From: Bathynomus jamesi
Taxonomy: Eukaryota; Arthropoda; Malacostraca; Isopoda; Cirolanidae
Assembly (NCBI GenBank): GCA_023014485.1
Contig: JAJOZX010000484.1
Location: 609,001-673,000 of the forward strand
Reading direction: 5' to 3'
DNA length: 64,000 nucleotides
The notes below the pieces were generated by a model. The model was not told where the DNA came from. It was given only the letters and a program-made list of their open reading frames with translations, and did not search any database. Each line of letters opens with the position of its first letter. Positions within the stretch are counted from its first letter, which is position 1. The position numbers and the translations under genes were made by a program. This document shows, piece after piece, positions 33,042 to 44,687 of this stretch.

Positions 33042-35465
33042 GTGTTTCCCCCTCTAAAATCGTATTTATACAATAATCTAATAGGGTACCATTAATACAA
33101 TATAAATGAGAAAATAACATCCTAACTACTTCAAGTTAGATGACGAATTTTCCTTTACATTACAAATTTTTATACAGAACAAGTGAGTTATTATATAATA
33201 TAAAAAATTCAAAGATTAATACTTTAATTTAGACAAACAGAATAAAGGATTAATACGTTAATTTAGACAAACAATTAAGTTAGACAAACAATATGGTTAA
33301 AATTTTTTTTACAAAATTTTTATTTTTCTGTAGGAAAAATTACATTCATAATGAATAGGTAAAAGGGAAAAATATAAATTTTAAAGTTCATGGATTTTTC
33401 AAGGTTACCGTGATAGTACAATTGATAAACTAATTTTATTGACTATTGTAGGTAAAAATAGAATTACGTAATGGATGATGTATAGACCTGTGGTCTAGTG
33501 TGTATTTGTGTGTACTAGGTACAAAGTGTATATTTTATAAGTTCGAGAGACATTAGCTGAGAGGATTGTTAAATTAACTGAATAAATGCATGAGCAAAAA
33601 TTTATATATATAAGCAAAAATGACTAAGATTAAATTACGCGCAATGAAATAGTTTATTGTGATATCCAATGATTTTAGCATGAGGTTTGTATATATAGTA
33701 TATATAGTGTGCATGCATTTTTATTGACTGTTGTATGTACAAATCGAATTACGTGGTGGATGATGTATAGACCTGTGGTCAAATGTGTATTTGGGTGTAT
33801 TAGGTGCGAAGTGTGTATTTTACAATTTCGAGGGACAGCTACTCACGATTAATCGAATTAAAAAAAATATAAAAAATATAAGAATTGAAAATAGAAATCA
33901 ATTATAAACCATACGGAACTAAACATATAATATTCTTAAAAATATAAAAACACAACTTAACATCAATTAAGGTTATGTTCCCTCGTACCAAAGAGGAATT
34001 AACCATGGTTGAACCATTTCTCTGGTTGACACAGTTCAACTGGGGTTGGGGGTGTTAAAATAAAATAAAATAAAAAGGCAAAGTTTGGAGTACTACATTC
34101 CGGGGAATTGAGTGACTAAGAAATAAAAAGGTTGAATTAAATTCTCTTGAACAACAAAAAAGGTTGAATTCAATTGACTGCATTGAAAACTTCGACTTAA
34201 AAACTAACTTTGACTTGAACTCTCTAACTTCAAATAAAACTCTGACTTCGAATATAAATCTCTGACTTGAACTCTATCAAGTATTTCTATAAAAATCTCT
34301 GGGGCGGTTGGCCGTCTTGGCGCAACCTTCTGACTTGACCTCTTATCAAGTATTCTGAAACTATCTGACTTGAACTCTTATCAAGTAGTATCTTGAAACT
34401 GAAAATGGGCTGTCTAACTTGAACCTGCTTCAAGTAAAGATTAACTAAAAATGGAAAATGACTGCATTTGATCTTTATCAAGTGGAGACGATTAACCTCT
34501 GTTTTGGTTGACCCTCTTGGTGCAACCGACTGACTTGAAAAACTGACTTCAAAAAATGACTTCAAAATTACTTCAAAAATCTCTCTAAATCTGTAAACTC
34601 TCTGTAAACTCTCTCTAAACTCTCTCTCTTAATTTGCAAGTCAATTCAATTCAATAATTTGAAAAAAATTTGCAAACAAAAATATAAAATGTAAACAACA
34701 TTTCACTCGAATGTACACGAAGGTACGATACTATTATGTTTGATACATAAAATAAAATTATACTATACTAACTAGAATAGTAAAAATAACTGAAAATAAC
34801 TGTGAAAATAATTCTGTGACAATATTGTTTTCAATAAAACAAAAATGTATCACTGGTGTCTGAAGTGTTCACTGTGTTTTGTGTTAATTCTGGCTCGATA
34901 TTAAATATTAACTGTTAATAATAATGACTTTTCAAATGTTTAGAAATTATTTTAAAAAAGAGTTTTGTACTTAACAAGATTCCTACGGCGAAATCCTTTT
35001 GAGGTGTGTCCTGAAGACGTGTCTGGCTGGCCACTTGTTCCTAGATGAAAAGTAGGCGTGAAGAACTTGGAGTCGTAACGCACCGGTTCACGGGTGGATG
35101 TGACGAACTCGAAGTCGTGACACGCCGGTCAACTGGGTGTTGGTTCTGGTTCCAGGGTCTGGAAGACTGGAAGAATCCTGGAGTCGTGAAGATCCTGGTT
35201 AAAGGGTCTGGAGGACTGGAAGAATCCTGGAGTCGTGGAGATCCTGGTTAAAGGGTCTGGAGGACTGGAAGAATCCTGGAGTCGTGGAGATCCTGGTTAA
35301 AGGGTCGCCAGTTGTTAAGATCCTCTTCTTCTATGTGTTTATCCTGATGCAGGGTAATTTCTATCTTGGCCAAACAGTGGCCTCTTCTTAAAATCTTCTT
35401 GTTAAAATCTTCTTTTAAAAATCTTCTAAAAATCTTTTTCTTATCCTGGTAAAGGGTCGCCAGAC
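33042..35465 (-). other. Non-coding interior of the LTR element
   Basis: No ORF of note. Contains repeats of ACTTGAACTCTTATCAAGT-type words between about 34,140 and 34,520, each a small palindrome (ACTTGA...TCAAGT). A 49-bp tandem repeat lies at 35,156-35,302, and the primer-binding-type site at 35,445-35,462. Such empty interiors imply mobilisation by a related autonomous element not seen here. Confidence 0.75.
35156..35302. repeat. 49-bp tandem repeat, three copies
   Basis: Units start GGTCTGGA(A/G)GACTGG at 35,156, 35,205 and 35,254. They lie inside the LTR element near its leader. Confidence 0.9.
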
Positions 35466-37171
35466 TGTTAACCCCTCCGTCTATGGCCCTGGGTTGGTTC
35501 GAAGTCGACGGGGGTTCTGGTTAGGAGGCAGCAACGGATCTGTTACTTGCAGTAGTTTCTTCTATATTACTCTCCGAGTTCTTCTTTAGTGGCTCGGAGG
35601 ATTCTGAGAGGCTTATTAAATTCTTTGAGGTTTCTCTCCGATTCTTCTTGTAGCTTATCAGGAGATTCTAATGACTAAGTTTTCTGAAGAGAGCACGGCT
35701 CGAAGGAGAAGATAAAGACTTTTTTCTTACTGTGTTTTACTCCTAAACTGTTACAGGTAATGCTCAGCCTCGTAGTTGGAATCAGAACAAACATGGAAGA
35801 AATTGGTGGGGTTTATATACCCCGATTCTACTAACATCATCATTATTAAATGTTGAAGAGGCTGCATTATTTTTGCACAATATTTGAAAATAAAGTAAAT
35901 CTTTTAGCTGTGTTAAGGTTTAAACGAATAAACAAGATATTTGAAGACGAAGCCATATTTTTATCTTAAATTGCATATTTTCAGATCTGATGTTATCATG
36001 ATCTGCCAAGTTAACTAAAAGTGGAAATTGAACTATGCATCTTTACACTAAAATATGCATATGAGTAAAAATTAAAGGTTTAAGATTTACAATTAAATGC
36101 TTAGGTAAGAGATGACTTCATCTTTTATAACGAAGAAAGAATGTATACAAAACATGACATGGCAAAAGTTACTCAGGATTCATTATTAAGCTAAATCTAA
36201 AAAGATGATTATGAGATTTTAAAAAACAACAGGTCATCAATTATTTGGCAAAGTAGAAAGCACATCAAAATTTATTCCAACGGAAAAATAATAATAAAAA
36301 AAAATAACAACAGTATTGCCGATTCTACATTCCTAATGGCGACATAATGTCGGGTCGGACATTGAGTACATTGTAATTTTGGTCTACTGTAACTATGATT
36401 ATAATTATCAATTCATTTATTATCGTTAACTACAATTTCATTAAAGTACATTGACTACGTTATTTAGTACATTACATCATTAAGTACAGTTTCATTAAAG
36501 TACATTACATTATATTAAATTAAAAGTATTACAGTTAATTATAATTAAACAGTTACTATAACTTTGTTTTGTTACAGTGTTTCATATTAATAGACAATTA
36601 AGATTTTAGAAATATAATACAAAGTACATGGGCACATACGGTATGGATGAATATGGTTGAATAATAATATTATACTACATAACATATAAATAATGACTTC
36701 TATAGAGTGTACAGTTTTTATTATGATGTTAAAGAATTTTCATACATTGAATACTAGAGATATGATGAAGGGAAATTAATGACGGGAAAATGTGACGTCA
36801 TAGTTATTGAATTTGTACGTATAGTACAAATCATTATTAGGAAGACTTACAAGAACGAATTAGAGACAAAGAGTGGGTATTAATGACTAAGAAGTACAAC
36901 TACGGGTTCCAATCCTGTTACATGCAATGTGTATGCATAATCTAGGGTCGAGGGTGAGATGCAAGACAATCATAATTAATTATAATAACTTCTATAACAA
37001 AAATGAAAAATGGAAAATGGATACGACTAAACCATAGAAATGGGAGATCGTAAGGTTATGACACAAACAAAAATAGGAAGCTACAAATAAAATTTTTATC
37101 CAAAACTCGCTTAGGCGATGTTGGTTTCTTATGTAAAAATGAATATGGATTAGTCATTGTTCATTTTTACA
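35466..37171 (-). repeat. 5' LTR of the non-autonomous element
   Basis: About 1,706 bp, near-identical to 31,337-33,041. Differences include ATTACT for ACTACT near the start and AAAAATAATAAT for ATAAAATAAT around 36,285. Confidence 0.88.
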
Positions 37172-37250
37172 TATATATAGATATGTATGAAAAATTATTT
37201 CACGAAAGTGACACGTGAATATTTTTCACGTGTTACTTTCGTGAAATAAT

Positions 37251-37280
<30 letters not shown>
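37172..37280. repeat. PLE-tail foldback centred on CACGTG plus (TA)n
   Basis: AAATTATTTCACGAAAGTGA at about 37,192 is followed within a few bases by its near-perfect inverse ending GAAATAATTTTCAT at 37,255. The same half-sequence occurs at 10,288 and 26,375. TA run at 37,255-37,280. Confidence 0.82.
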
Positions 37281-37285
<5 letters not shown>

Positions 37286-37288
37286 CAT

Positions 37289-37680
37289 ATGATTCTATAT
37301 ATAAATATAATTAGAGGCAAAACTACCTACTACCTACAAGTAAAAGATTTATACAACCCAACTCAACATGGCTTCAGGGCGGGTAGATCATGCCTGTCAC
37401 AGCTACTAGACCACCAGGAGAAAATATTAGGAACATTGTGTCGAGGACAAAACATTGATGTAATATATACCGACTTTGCTAAAGCCTTCGATAAATGTGA
37501 CCATGGAATCATAGCACACAAACTTAAGGATACAGGAATTACTGGAAAGCTAGGAAGGTGGATATTTAATTTCTTGACGCAAAGAACACAAAGAGTGGTG
37601 GTAAACGCCGTTAAATCGGAAGTTTCGGAAGTCGTGAGCTCTGTCCTACACTGGACAGTATTAGCTCCCTTGCTGTTTGC
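37289..37680 (+). pseudogene. LINE RT fragment related to the 1-2.4 kb element
   Basis: NPTQHGFRAGRSCLSQLLDH, IYTDFAKAFDKCDHGI, GKLGRWIFNFL and VLHWTVLAPLLF (the normal VPQGTVLAPLLF box mutated). The RT stops at LLFA and joins directly to Polinton polymerase sequence at about 37,681. Only fingers and part of the palm remain. Confidence 0.85.
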
Positions 37681-38216
37681 CTAAATAGCCTTTGGGGAAA
37701 ATTTTCCCAGAATACAGACAAGGGGAACGTCCATCTAGCCCAAAGTTATAACGAAGTGTGGGATTACGCCAACACCCTCGATAAAGAGGTCATGGAGATC
37801 GTGACTGTGGGTAATACGTACATAATAAACATACCTGTAGCCAGTTTCACAAGAGCCTACACCCGCATCAAACTTTGGAGTCTACTGCATTCTCTTGGAC
37901 GGAGGGTTCTGTACGCAGACACAGATAGTGTGATATTCACGGAGAGGGAAGGTGAATATATGCCTCCTATTAGGGAATTCTTCGGAGAGTTGACTGACGA
38001 GATCAAGGATGAGTATGGTGATAGCGCCTACGCTGATTCTTTTGTCTCAACAGGTCCAAAAATTTACGGGGTACGGGTGAGGGTGGGGGAGTTGATGAAA
38101 TGCATCGTGAAGGCTAAAGGTATCACTCTTAACCAGGCGAACCGGCAGATCGTCAACTTTGATTCGCTCAAAGAGCTAGTGAGTTTAGAAGATGAGGGTG
38201 ACCGCTACAAATAACC
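37681..38216 (+). pseudogene. Polinton/Maverick protein-primed DNA polymerase B fragment
   Basis: Reads NSLWGKFSQN (PolB motif B region) at about 37,684, then NIPVASFTRAYTRIKLW and RRVLYADTDSVIFTEREGEY with the catalytic YADTDS (motif C). AYADSFVSTGPKIYGVRV and KAKGITLNQANRQIV follow. This order and spacing matches the C-terminal third of Polinton-type DNA polymerases. Exonuclease and TPR regions and all other Polinton genes are absent. It is split at 38,216 by a LINE tail and resumes at 39,301. Confidence 0.85.
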
Positions 38217-39300
38217 TACAAACATACGTAAACAGTATACAAGACTGGCTCACACACAATAGACTCAAAGTAGCGCCCACAAAATCAACTATCACCTTGC
38301 TTACAAGCAACACAAAAGAACACCAGGTAATTCCACAACTTACACTAAACAACAACATTCCACACACTCACAGAACCAAAATACTAGGTGTCACATACAA
38401 CACATCATTATCTTTTGCAAACCACATTCAGGACATTAAAAACAAATGTACGTCAAGACTTAACACGCTTAGGGTACTAACAGGCACAAACTTTGGACAC
38501 CAGCAGGAAACAACATCACTCATCTACAAACAATATATTCGCTCAGTTATGGACTATGCTAGCCCATGCTGGGCACCCATTATCTCAAACACACACATAA
38601 ACACCTTACAAACAATACAAAACAACGCACTTCGTATCATTACAGGATGCACTCAAACAACACCAATAGAACACCTGCACACAGAAACAAAAATACTAAA
38701 AGTTAGGGAACATTTAGACATGAGGGGAACACAATTCATGGCAGCAGCGACAACTAACCCACAACACCCTTGCCACTACATGTACAATCATGCACCAACA
38801 CCTCGCACCATTAAGGTAACACCAGAGAGACATTATAACCAAATACTCCATTCCATACCACGCCCACATACATCACACAGTACAGAAAACACATACACAC
38901 ACACCTAACCCACAAAGCACTGACACGACTCGGTCCGAATGCGGTCCTAGGTGCGAAGCCGCCGCCCATTAACAGGTCAGAGATCAGCCTGAGCAGATCG
39001 GATCGAGTTAACTTAGCACGATTCCGATGTGGACATCACCCCAACTTACGGACATATAAACACAGACTAGACAACTCCATAGACGACACCTGCCACCTGT
39101 GCCAAGACACACCACAAACAATTGAACACATTATGACGGACTGTACCACTCTAGCACAACAACGAACACAACACAACATCACGAGTGCGCTGAACCTCTG
39201 GTCCACTCCGGAGAGGGCGATCGGTTACCTGCGTGCCGCCGGCTTGCTCGATCAGGATGGGCTGATCGGCTAAACAACAACAACAACAACAACAACAACT
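38217..39300 (+). mobile_element. LINE 3' portion inserted in the polymerase relic, (CAA)n tail
   Basis: NNLQTYVNSIQDWL, LKVAPTKSTITLLT, TKILGVTYNTSLSFANHI, NTLRVLTGTNFG and LRIITGCTQTTPIEHLHTET are post-catalytic RT segments of a non-LTR element. Further on, out of frame, comes a Cys/His knuckle (CHLCQDTPQTIEHIMTDC) typical of the C-termini of several LINE clades. It ends in a CAA run (39,275-39,299). The catalytic RT core is missing (5' truncation), the usual result of target-primed reverse transcription. Confidence 0.85.
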
Positions 39301-39436
39301 CATAACTTCCAGGCACAGTAGTTGGGGGGCGTGAAGGAACTTAGGGGAACAAAGGTGTACCGTAACACATACAGGAAACGATACCAGGTGCCTGGCAGCT
39401 ACGACGCCGTACCATTTGGATACTGTATCGACTAGA
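39301..39436 (+). pseudogene. C-terminal end of the split Polinton polymerase
   Basis: After the LINE tail the polymerase resumes with HNFQAQ, a TAG, then a VKELRGTKVYRNTYRKRYQ segment and VPFGYCID before a TAG. It continues from DRYK at 38,214, so the LINE inserted between them. Confidence 0.7.
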
Positions 39437-39507
39437 TACTTCCCTTGTAATGCTTATCCGTATTTAATTATGTATGTATCTGTTACATCTTTCTTTTATT
39501 ATAAGCG

Positions 39508-39508
<1 letters not shown>

Positions 39509-39566
<58 letters not shown>
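39509..39566. repeat. (TA)n microsatellite
   Basis: TA run abutting the mariner derivative. Confidence 0.95.
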
Positions 39567-39571
<5 letters not shown>

Positions 39572-39965
39572 GTCCATAAGTCTGGAACCATAGGGTAAAA
39601 TAAGTAATTCATGTTTTTCCGTTTATGCAAGTGCCCATGATGTCTTTGAGTATGAAAGAACGCATCCAGGTAATTCTGCTCGTAGGAAATCGAAGTCAGA
39701 GGGAGGTCGCTGAGGAATTTAACATATTGCATCCGGACCGCGCGCCGATAACACACAACTGTGTCGGCAAACTTGTAGCAAAGTTCAGGGAAACGGGATC
39801 CATAGGAGATAAACCCCGCAGTGGACCTCCGAAGACATCCACCGACGATGACACAGCCGCTACCATCCTCGCTCATTTCACAAACAGTCCCCCAAAAGTC
39901 TCTTCGGCGTTTTTATTGCTGTTTTTATAATTTTGCCCTATGGTTCCAGATTTACGGGACACCCT
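39567..39965 (+). mobile_element. Mariner-type deletion derivative
   Basis: About 36-bp inverted ends: AGGGTGTCCATAAGTCTGGA left and, reversed, AGGGTGTCCCGTAAATCTGG right. They share AACCATAGGG further in. The 0.4-kb interior holds only the transposase N-terminus, so the catalytic domain has been lost. A similar single end (CAGGATGTTTCAAAAGTCCG) lies at 47,969. Confidence 0.85.
39646..39909 (+). pseudogene. Mariner-type transposase N-terminal HTH only
   Basis: MSLSMKERIQVILLVGNRSQ then REVAEEFN, HNCVGKLVAKFRETGSI and DKPRSGPPKTSTDDD. This is the DNA-binding half of a mariner-like family; the frame runs into the right inverted repeat. Confidence 0.8.
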
Positions 39966-40826
39966 GTATATGTTCTTTGTACCCCTGTTTACCATTCACT
40001 TTTAACCATTTTCTGTGTATCGTATTTGTACTGATAATAAATTTCTTGTTTTGTATTAGATGGTGTTTTCATTCTAACAACCTTCATTATACTAGTTATG
40101 TGGAAATAAAAGTTGTATATGTATACACCAGTCATTAATAATACAAGATTTTTTTTCCACAGTTTATTACTGATTTAAATTTAGTCTCAGTATTAATATT
40201 GCAGACACCATCATTGCTCTGTGCAATACATGTCAATCAAATAAGGACCTACAGAGCCGAATAAACGCATGATGTTTTCCACATTCAGTAGTAATGACGT
40301 TAAGACAGCTAATATAATTTTAAATAATTTTATAAATCAATGTTTTAGTCTTCCTGCAGGCGTTTGAAGAGCTTCTTACTGAAGTTCTTAGGTACACATT
40401 CACTTAGTATGAAAAGTTAAGATAAGACTACATGAATAAGGTGGCTACTTATCTTCTCATAGCAAAATTTCAGTTGAAACCTATACATGTACCGATGTGT
40501 CGCGTGCTGAAATCTTTTAGTTCGTTACAATGTCATTATTTACCGAGTTTATTGCTCAAACGAAAAATTTGTTTAAATGATACGAATATGCAATATACAG
40601 TAGTAATGGATACAAAAGGCTGCAAACAACAGCAGTCAGGATAGCTCATACGAGAATGTGTATTTAGGAGGCTCTGATAAAAGATGTAGTAAGAAAATTA
40701 AAAAGGTAAATGAAAGTTCTAAAGATAGTATAGGAGAGAGATTGGTAGGAAATTGGGAACTTTAAAGATAAAGCGAAAATTTAAGAGTAAAGAGGCCTGA
40801 TTCCGAGTGAAAATTCGACAATACTT
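39966..40826. other. Gap without a recognised gene
   Basis: A/T-rich; no coding or repeat signature found. ORF 40,432-40,644 has no recognisable motif. Confidence 0.45.
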
Positions 40827-41075
40827 TTATATGGTATAAAATGTTTCTAACGGGGATTTAAAACAAGGTAAGCATCTGGTCTCTTTTAAAGGAGTCGATT
40901 GAATTACTTTGAAATACGTTAGAGATAATCCATCCCACAAATTAACTATACGCCTGAATGACAAACGTTTAGTTTCATTAGAATTAAGATGCTTACCCGC
41001 TAATTTGAGAGCAATACCCTGAGTTCGCCCTACATTTCTGCAGTCAAAATGTTTTTTAGACATCGCGATTATCAA
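40827..41075 (-). pseudogene. LINE ORF2 C-terminal tail (CR1-like)
   Basis: Minus-strand reading KHFDCRNVGRTQGIALKLAG, then RIVNLWDGLS and CLPCFKSPLE matches the common CR1-type RT C-terminus (a VGRTRGHSLKL...VVNLWNSLP pattern). Only the last ~80 residues are present. Confidence 0.72.
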
Positions 41076-41086
41076 AATCTTTATTC

Positions 41087-41120
<34 letters not shown>
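41087..41120. repeat. (TA)n microsatellite
   Basis: TA run interrupted by AATTA. Confidence 0.9.
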
Positions 41121-41123
<3 letters not shown>

Positions 41124-41945
41124 TATATATACACACAAATTCAGAATGGTCCCCTGAGAAACTTATATGTTAAACACAGACGTGTTATGTGCCTTGAAAA
41201 GTGGACGCTCAATGTCCGGGTTGAAGTTTAAGTTTTGTTTTTTGGCTAAAAATACAATAGTTACCCCTTTTTCTTTGATGTATTCAATCCGACATGAATG
41301 CAACGAGTTTCTTGCGTATATTGAGGTTCTGAATGTAGTAGGCTAGGTATAAGCTGTAAACCCTAGATCCTGTCTCAAAGCTGGATCCTATCTGCTTTGC
41401 AGATAGCTGGTGAGGGAATCTATATTTTGGGCCTCTTTGCGAGTAACCCGTGCCCCACGTTGGGCTTTCCATCATGAAAAAGAAAAAAACTATAGTATTT
41501 GTCATTTATCATTACTTATTCAAACTATAGTGGATGTAATTTCCCAAAAGAGTTCCTTGTTCCATGCACGGTCTGTGTTTAACATATATATATATATATA
41601 CACATACACACTAACTTTGCAAACATTAAATGGTTCATAGATGAATTAATGATGTAACCGGTTTTTAAAAAACGAATTATAGATGAGGTGAAAACCTAAT
41701 GATGATGCAGTCCGAGATCAGTTTAACCGAAGTATTTATAGCCTTGAGGTGTGCTTCGCTCAGGCCAACTAATCTTTTACGCATGATGTCGTTTACCATT
41801 CTCTATGTTTTCCCCTTTATTGCATATTTCTCTGCGATACACGATCTACATATTTGTCGTGTATAAAACATGATGGAAGGACGCCTCAGTAAATGTATAA
41901 ATAAACCGTTGGGGAAGTCGGCGCCGTATTTAAAATTGATGGAGC
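41121..41945. other. Gap without a recognised gene
   Basis: No element assigned. Contains short TA and CA runs (41,586-41,610). A GTTAAACACAGACGTG-type segment at 41,170 is partly inverted at 41,570 (CACGGTCTGTGTTTAAC), a possible decayed foldback of about 400 bp span. Confidence 0.4.
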
Positions 41946-42008
41946 TGGTATTAACATATATATATATACACACACACACACACAGTGTATATATATATAT
42001 TATATATA

Positions 42009-42950
42009 TGTTAACCCCTCCGTCTATGGCCTTGGGCGGTTCGAAGTTGACGGGGGTTCTGGTTAGGTGGCAGCAACGGATTTGTTCCTCTAGAGTAGCT
42101 GGTTCCATATAGGGAATCGCAGTAGTTTCTCTTATACTACTCTCCAATTTCTTCTTGTACTGGATCGGAGGATTCTGTGTAGCTTATTAAATTCTCTGAA
42201 GATTCCCCGATTCTTCTTGTATTGGGAAATTATTTTTCTCTATTTAAGACTAAGTTCTCTGAAGAAGCAAGGCTCGAAGGAGAAGAAAAAGATATTCTCT
42301 TTACTGCTAAAATGTTACGGATAATGCTCAGCCTGTAAGTTAGATCAGACAAATCAGAATGAACACTGGAGAAATTTTACACGTATATACACTCTATACT
42401 TAAAATCTCATGACTCCATTATTATGATATTTAATGCCGACCTGTTTTTTTTTTATTCTCAATAGGCTGATTTATTTTGCAAAATATTTAAAGATAAGGT
42501 GAATATTTTAGCTGTAGCAATGTCTAGACAGATAAATAAGATATTTGAAGATGAAACCATATTTTTATTTTAAACCGCATATTGACAGATCTGATGTTAT
42601 CATGATCTGCCGAGTTAACTAAAAATGGAAATTGAAATATGCATTTTATTATGAATTACAATTAAACATGCACATGAGCGAAAATTAAATGCTTAAAATT
42701 TAAAATTAAGTGTTAAGCAAGACATGACTTCACCTTTTACAACGAAGAGAGAATGTATACAGAAAATGAACACTGCAGAATTTAACAAGATTACATTATT
42801 AAGCCAAATCTAAAAAAATGATGAAGTAATTTAAAAAGAAATAATTCACCAATTATTCAGCAAAAATAAAATAGAAAACAAATTAAAAAATTTATCCGAA
42901 CTTGTGTCAGCGTTATGCGGGTTTGAACTCTATATGTAAAAATTAATATA
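42009..42950 (-). mobile_element. Diverged, shortened solo LTR related to the 31-37 kb element
   Basis: Begins TGTTAACCCCTCCGTCTATG like both LTRs and follows them in order (GGGGGTTCTGGTTAGG, TTACGG...AATGCTCAGCCT, AAACCATATTTTTA, GATCTGATGTTATCATGATC). It ends near TATATGTAAAAATTAATA. It is about 0.94 kb and lacks a central part. Divergence is clearly greater than between the two LTRs of the 31-37 kb element, so it is an older insertion. Flanked by TA on both sides. Confidence 0.83.
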
Positions 42951-42951
42951 A

Positions 42952-42952
<1 letters not shown>

Positions 42953-43020
<68 letters not shown>
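42953..43020. repeat. (TA)n microsatellite
   Basis: TA run between the solo LTR and PLE D. Confidence 0.95.
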
Positions 43021-43022
<2 letters not shown>

Positions 43023-43663
43023 ATAATGATTATGAATATAAATATATATGACTATAAGAATATAGGAATATAGAAATTATTCATTGTAAGTTTTACATAT
43101 ATATATATATAACAAAGCTATTGACTTCTCCTTAGGGAAGTCCGACCAAATTTCTCGTTTCATAACTTGGTAAAACAAATGGAGAGCATCTCTTTTAAGA
43201 ATTTTTATAATTTTAAACCCCATAAGGTGTTTTCTCCCCTTTTTAATAAGCAAGATTTTAAAATTCTTAATAATTTGAAAAAGGATAACTCTGTCATCAT
43301 TACAAAACCGGATAAGGGGAAAGGAGTAGTGTTGATTGATTCAACAGTTTACATAAATAGAATGGAGACAATTTTGTCGGATACGTCTAAATTTAAAAGG
43401 GTAAAAGAGAATGTTCTGTCTAAATTACTAAAACTCGAAAATAAACTTAATAGGTTTTTGCATAAATTAAAAAATAGTAATATTATTGATGACAATACAT
43501 ACAATTTTTTGTTTGCTTCTGGTTCTACTCCAGGAATTCTATACGGTTTACCTAAAGTCCATAAGCCAAATTTCCCACTTATTCTTTCGGCCTGTGGTAC
43601 ATTCAATTATAACTTAGCCAAATTCTTCGTTCCCTTGCTTTCAAAACTCACCTATAATGATTA

Positions 43664-44687
43664 CACTGCCCAACAAAAAAACATTTTTTGCTGCTGATTT
43701 AATTCTAAGACCTGTTTCTGGATAATATTGATGTGCTGATTTAAAAAATCACCTTAGATTTTGTCCATCACATCAGGTTTTCGTGCAATGCAATATGCCT
43801 ATTTTGGGTGATCCATGAAGGGCGCTTATCAAAATTGATGATTTTTGAGACCTGTTAACAGCTGTTTTGCTGTTAAAATTTTATGTGTGGAATACGCAAA
43901 TCTGTGCATTAAATCTAAAGATCATGTACAACATATTAAAATCTTGGGTATCTGTGATTTCCCCAGGTGTGAGCGTGACGTCATGATCTGAGAGAGATTT
44001 CCCATTGGCGGAGTGAGAGCAGCCGGTTCCGCTAGTGACGTTACTCGTAAACTTTCAGCAGTTGGGTTGCAACATGAGCATTAAAGTTCACTATCTCAAC
44101 AGTCATCTGGATAAATTTCCAGAAAATCTTGGTGATGTTAATGAAGAGCAAGGTGAAAGGTTCCACCAAGATATCAAAGTGATGGAAGAACGATACCAAG
44201 GAAGATGGGATACCCATATGATGGCTGACTACTACTGCTGGAGCCTGCAAAGAGATTGTCTTGACATCTCTCATTCTAGGAAGTCCTATAAGAGAAAATT
44301 TATCAGCACTGAAAAGTAAGAAAACAAGAAAAAGACAATGTTAAGAAAACTGGTCCCGTGCTTGCTTTAATATGGATTCATTTTTTGCTTATTTAAACAC
44401 TTTTAATCACTTTATGTGTCAATATTACCATTGTATATTAAAGTTCACTCCCTGCACAATTGTTTACTTTTCCATGCTGATTCTAAGTATGTAAAAACTT
44501 ATTTTTTGAAAAGAAAAAAAATTGGGCATGACCCTGCCAAAATGCGATATCTCCACAATATCCGTATTTGATTGCTCGAAAACCTGACGTGAAAGGCAAA
44601 AACTAAGGTGATTTTTTAAATCAGCACACCAAAGTTACCTAAAAACAGGTGTTAGAATTAAATCAGCAAAATTGGTGTTGGGCAGTG
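43664..44687 (+). mobile_element. CACTG-ended DNA transposon inserted in PLE D
   Basis: 1,024 bp with inverted ends CACTGCCCAACA on both sides. The ends extend imperfectly for about 90 bp (shared TGCTGATTTAATTCTAA and GATTTAAAAAATCACCTTAG). A perfect TTA duplication (43,661-43,663 and 44,688-44,690) frames it. It is a deletion derivative of the family seen at 26,826. Confidence 0.9.
44050..44319 (+). pseudogene. C-terminal fragment of the CACTG-transposon protein
   Basis: LLVNFQQLGCNMSIKVHYLN, LDKFPENLGDVNEEQGERF, HQDIKVMEERYQGRW and MMADYYCWSL line up with the 28.3-28.5 kb C-terminus (HFLHSHLDFFPENLGAVSDE ... MMADHCW). Only this last domain is kept. Confidence 0.8.

Larger units (their letters stand above)
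31337..37171 (-). mobile_element. Non-autonomous LTR retrotransposon (LARD-like), about 5.8 kb
   Basis: Two direct repeats of about 1,705 bp (31,337-33,041 and 35,466-37,171) are almost identical, with only scattered differences and one- to three-base indels. On the minus strand they start TGTAAAAATGAAC and end GGGGTTAACA, giving TG...CA ends. A primer-binding-type site (TGGCGACCCTTTACC at 35,462 reading down, 3 bp after the upstream LTR) and a purine tract (AGAGGGGGAAA ahead of 33,041) both place the element on the minus strand. The 2.4-kb interior has no gag or pol ORF. Flanks share TATA. It interrupts the PLE C tail, so it is younger. Confidence 0.85.

Noticed and set aside
41803..42147. 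114-codon minus ORF at the solo LTR
   Set aside because: It spans TA/CA repeats and the LTR edge; no conserved motif.
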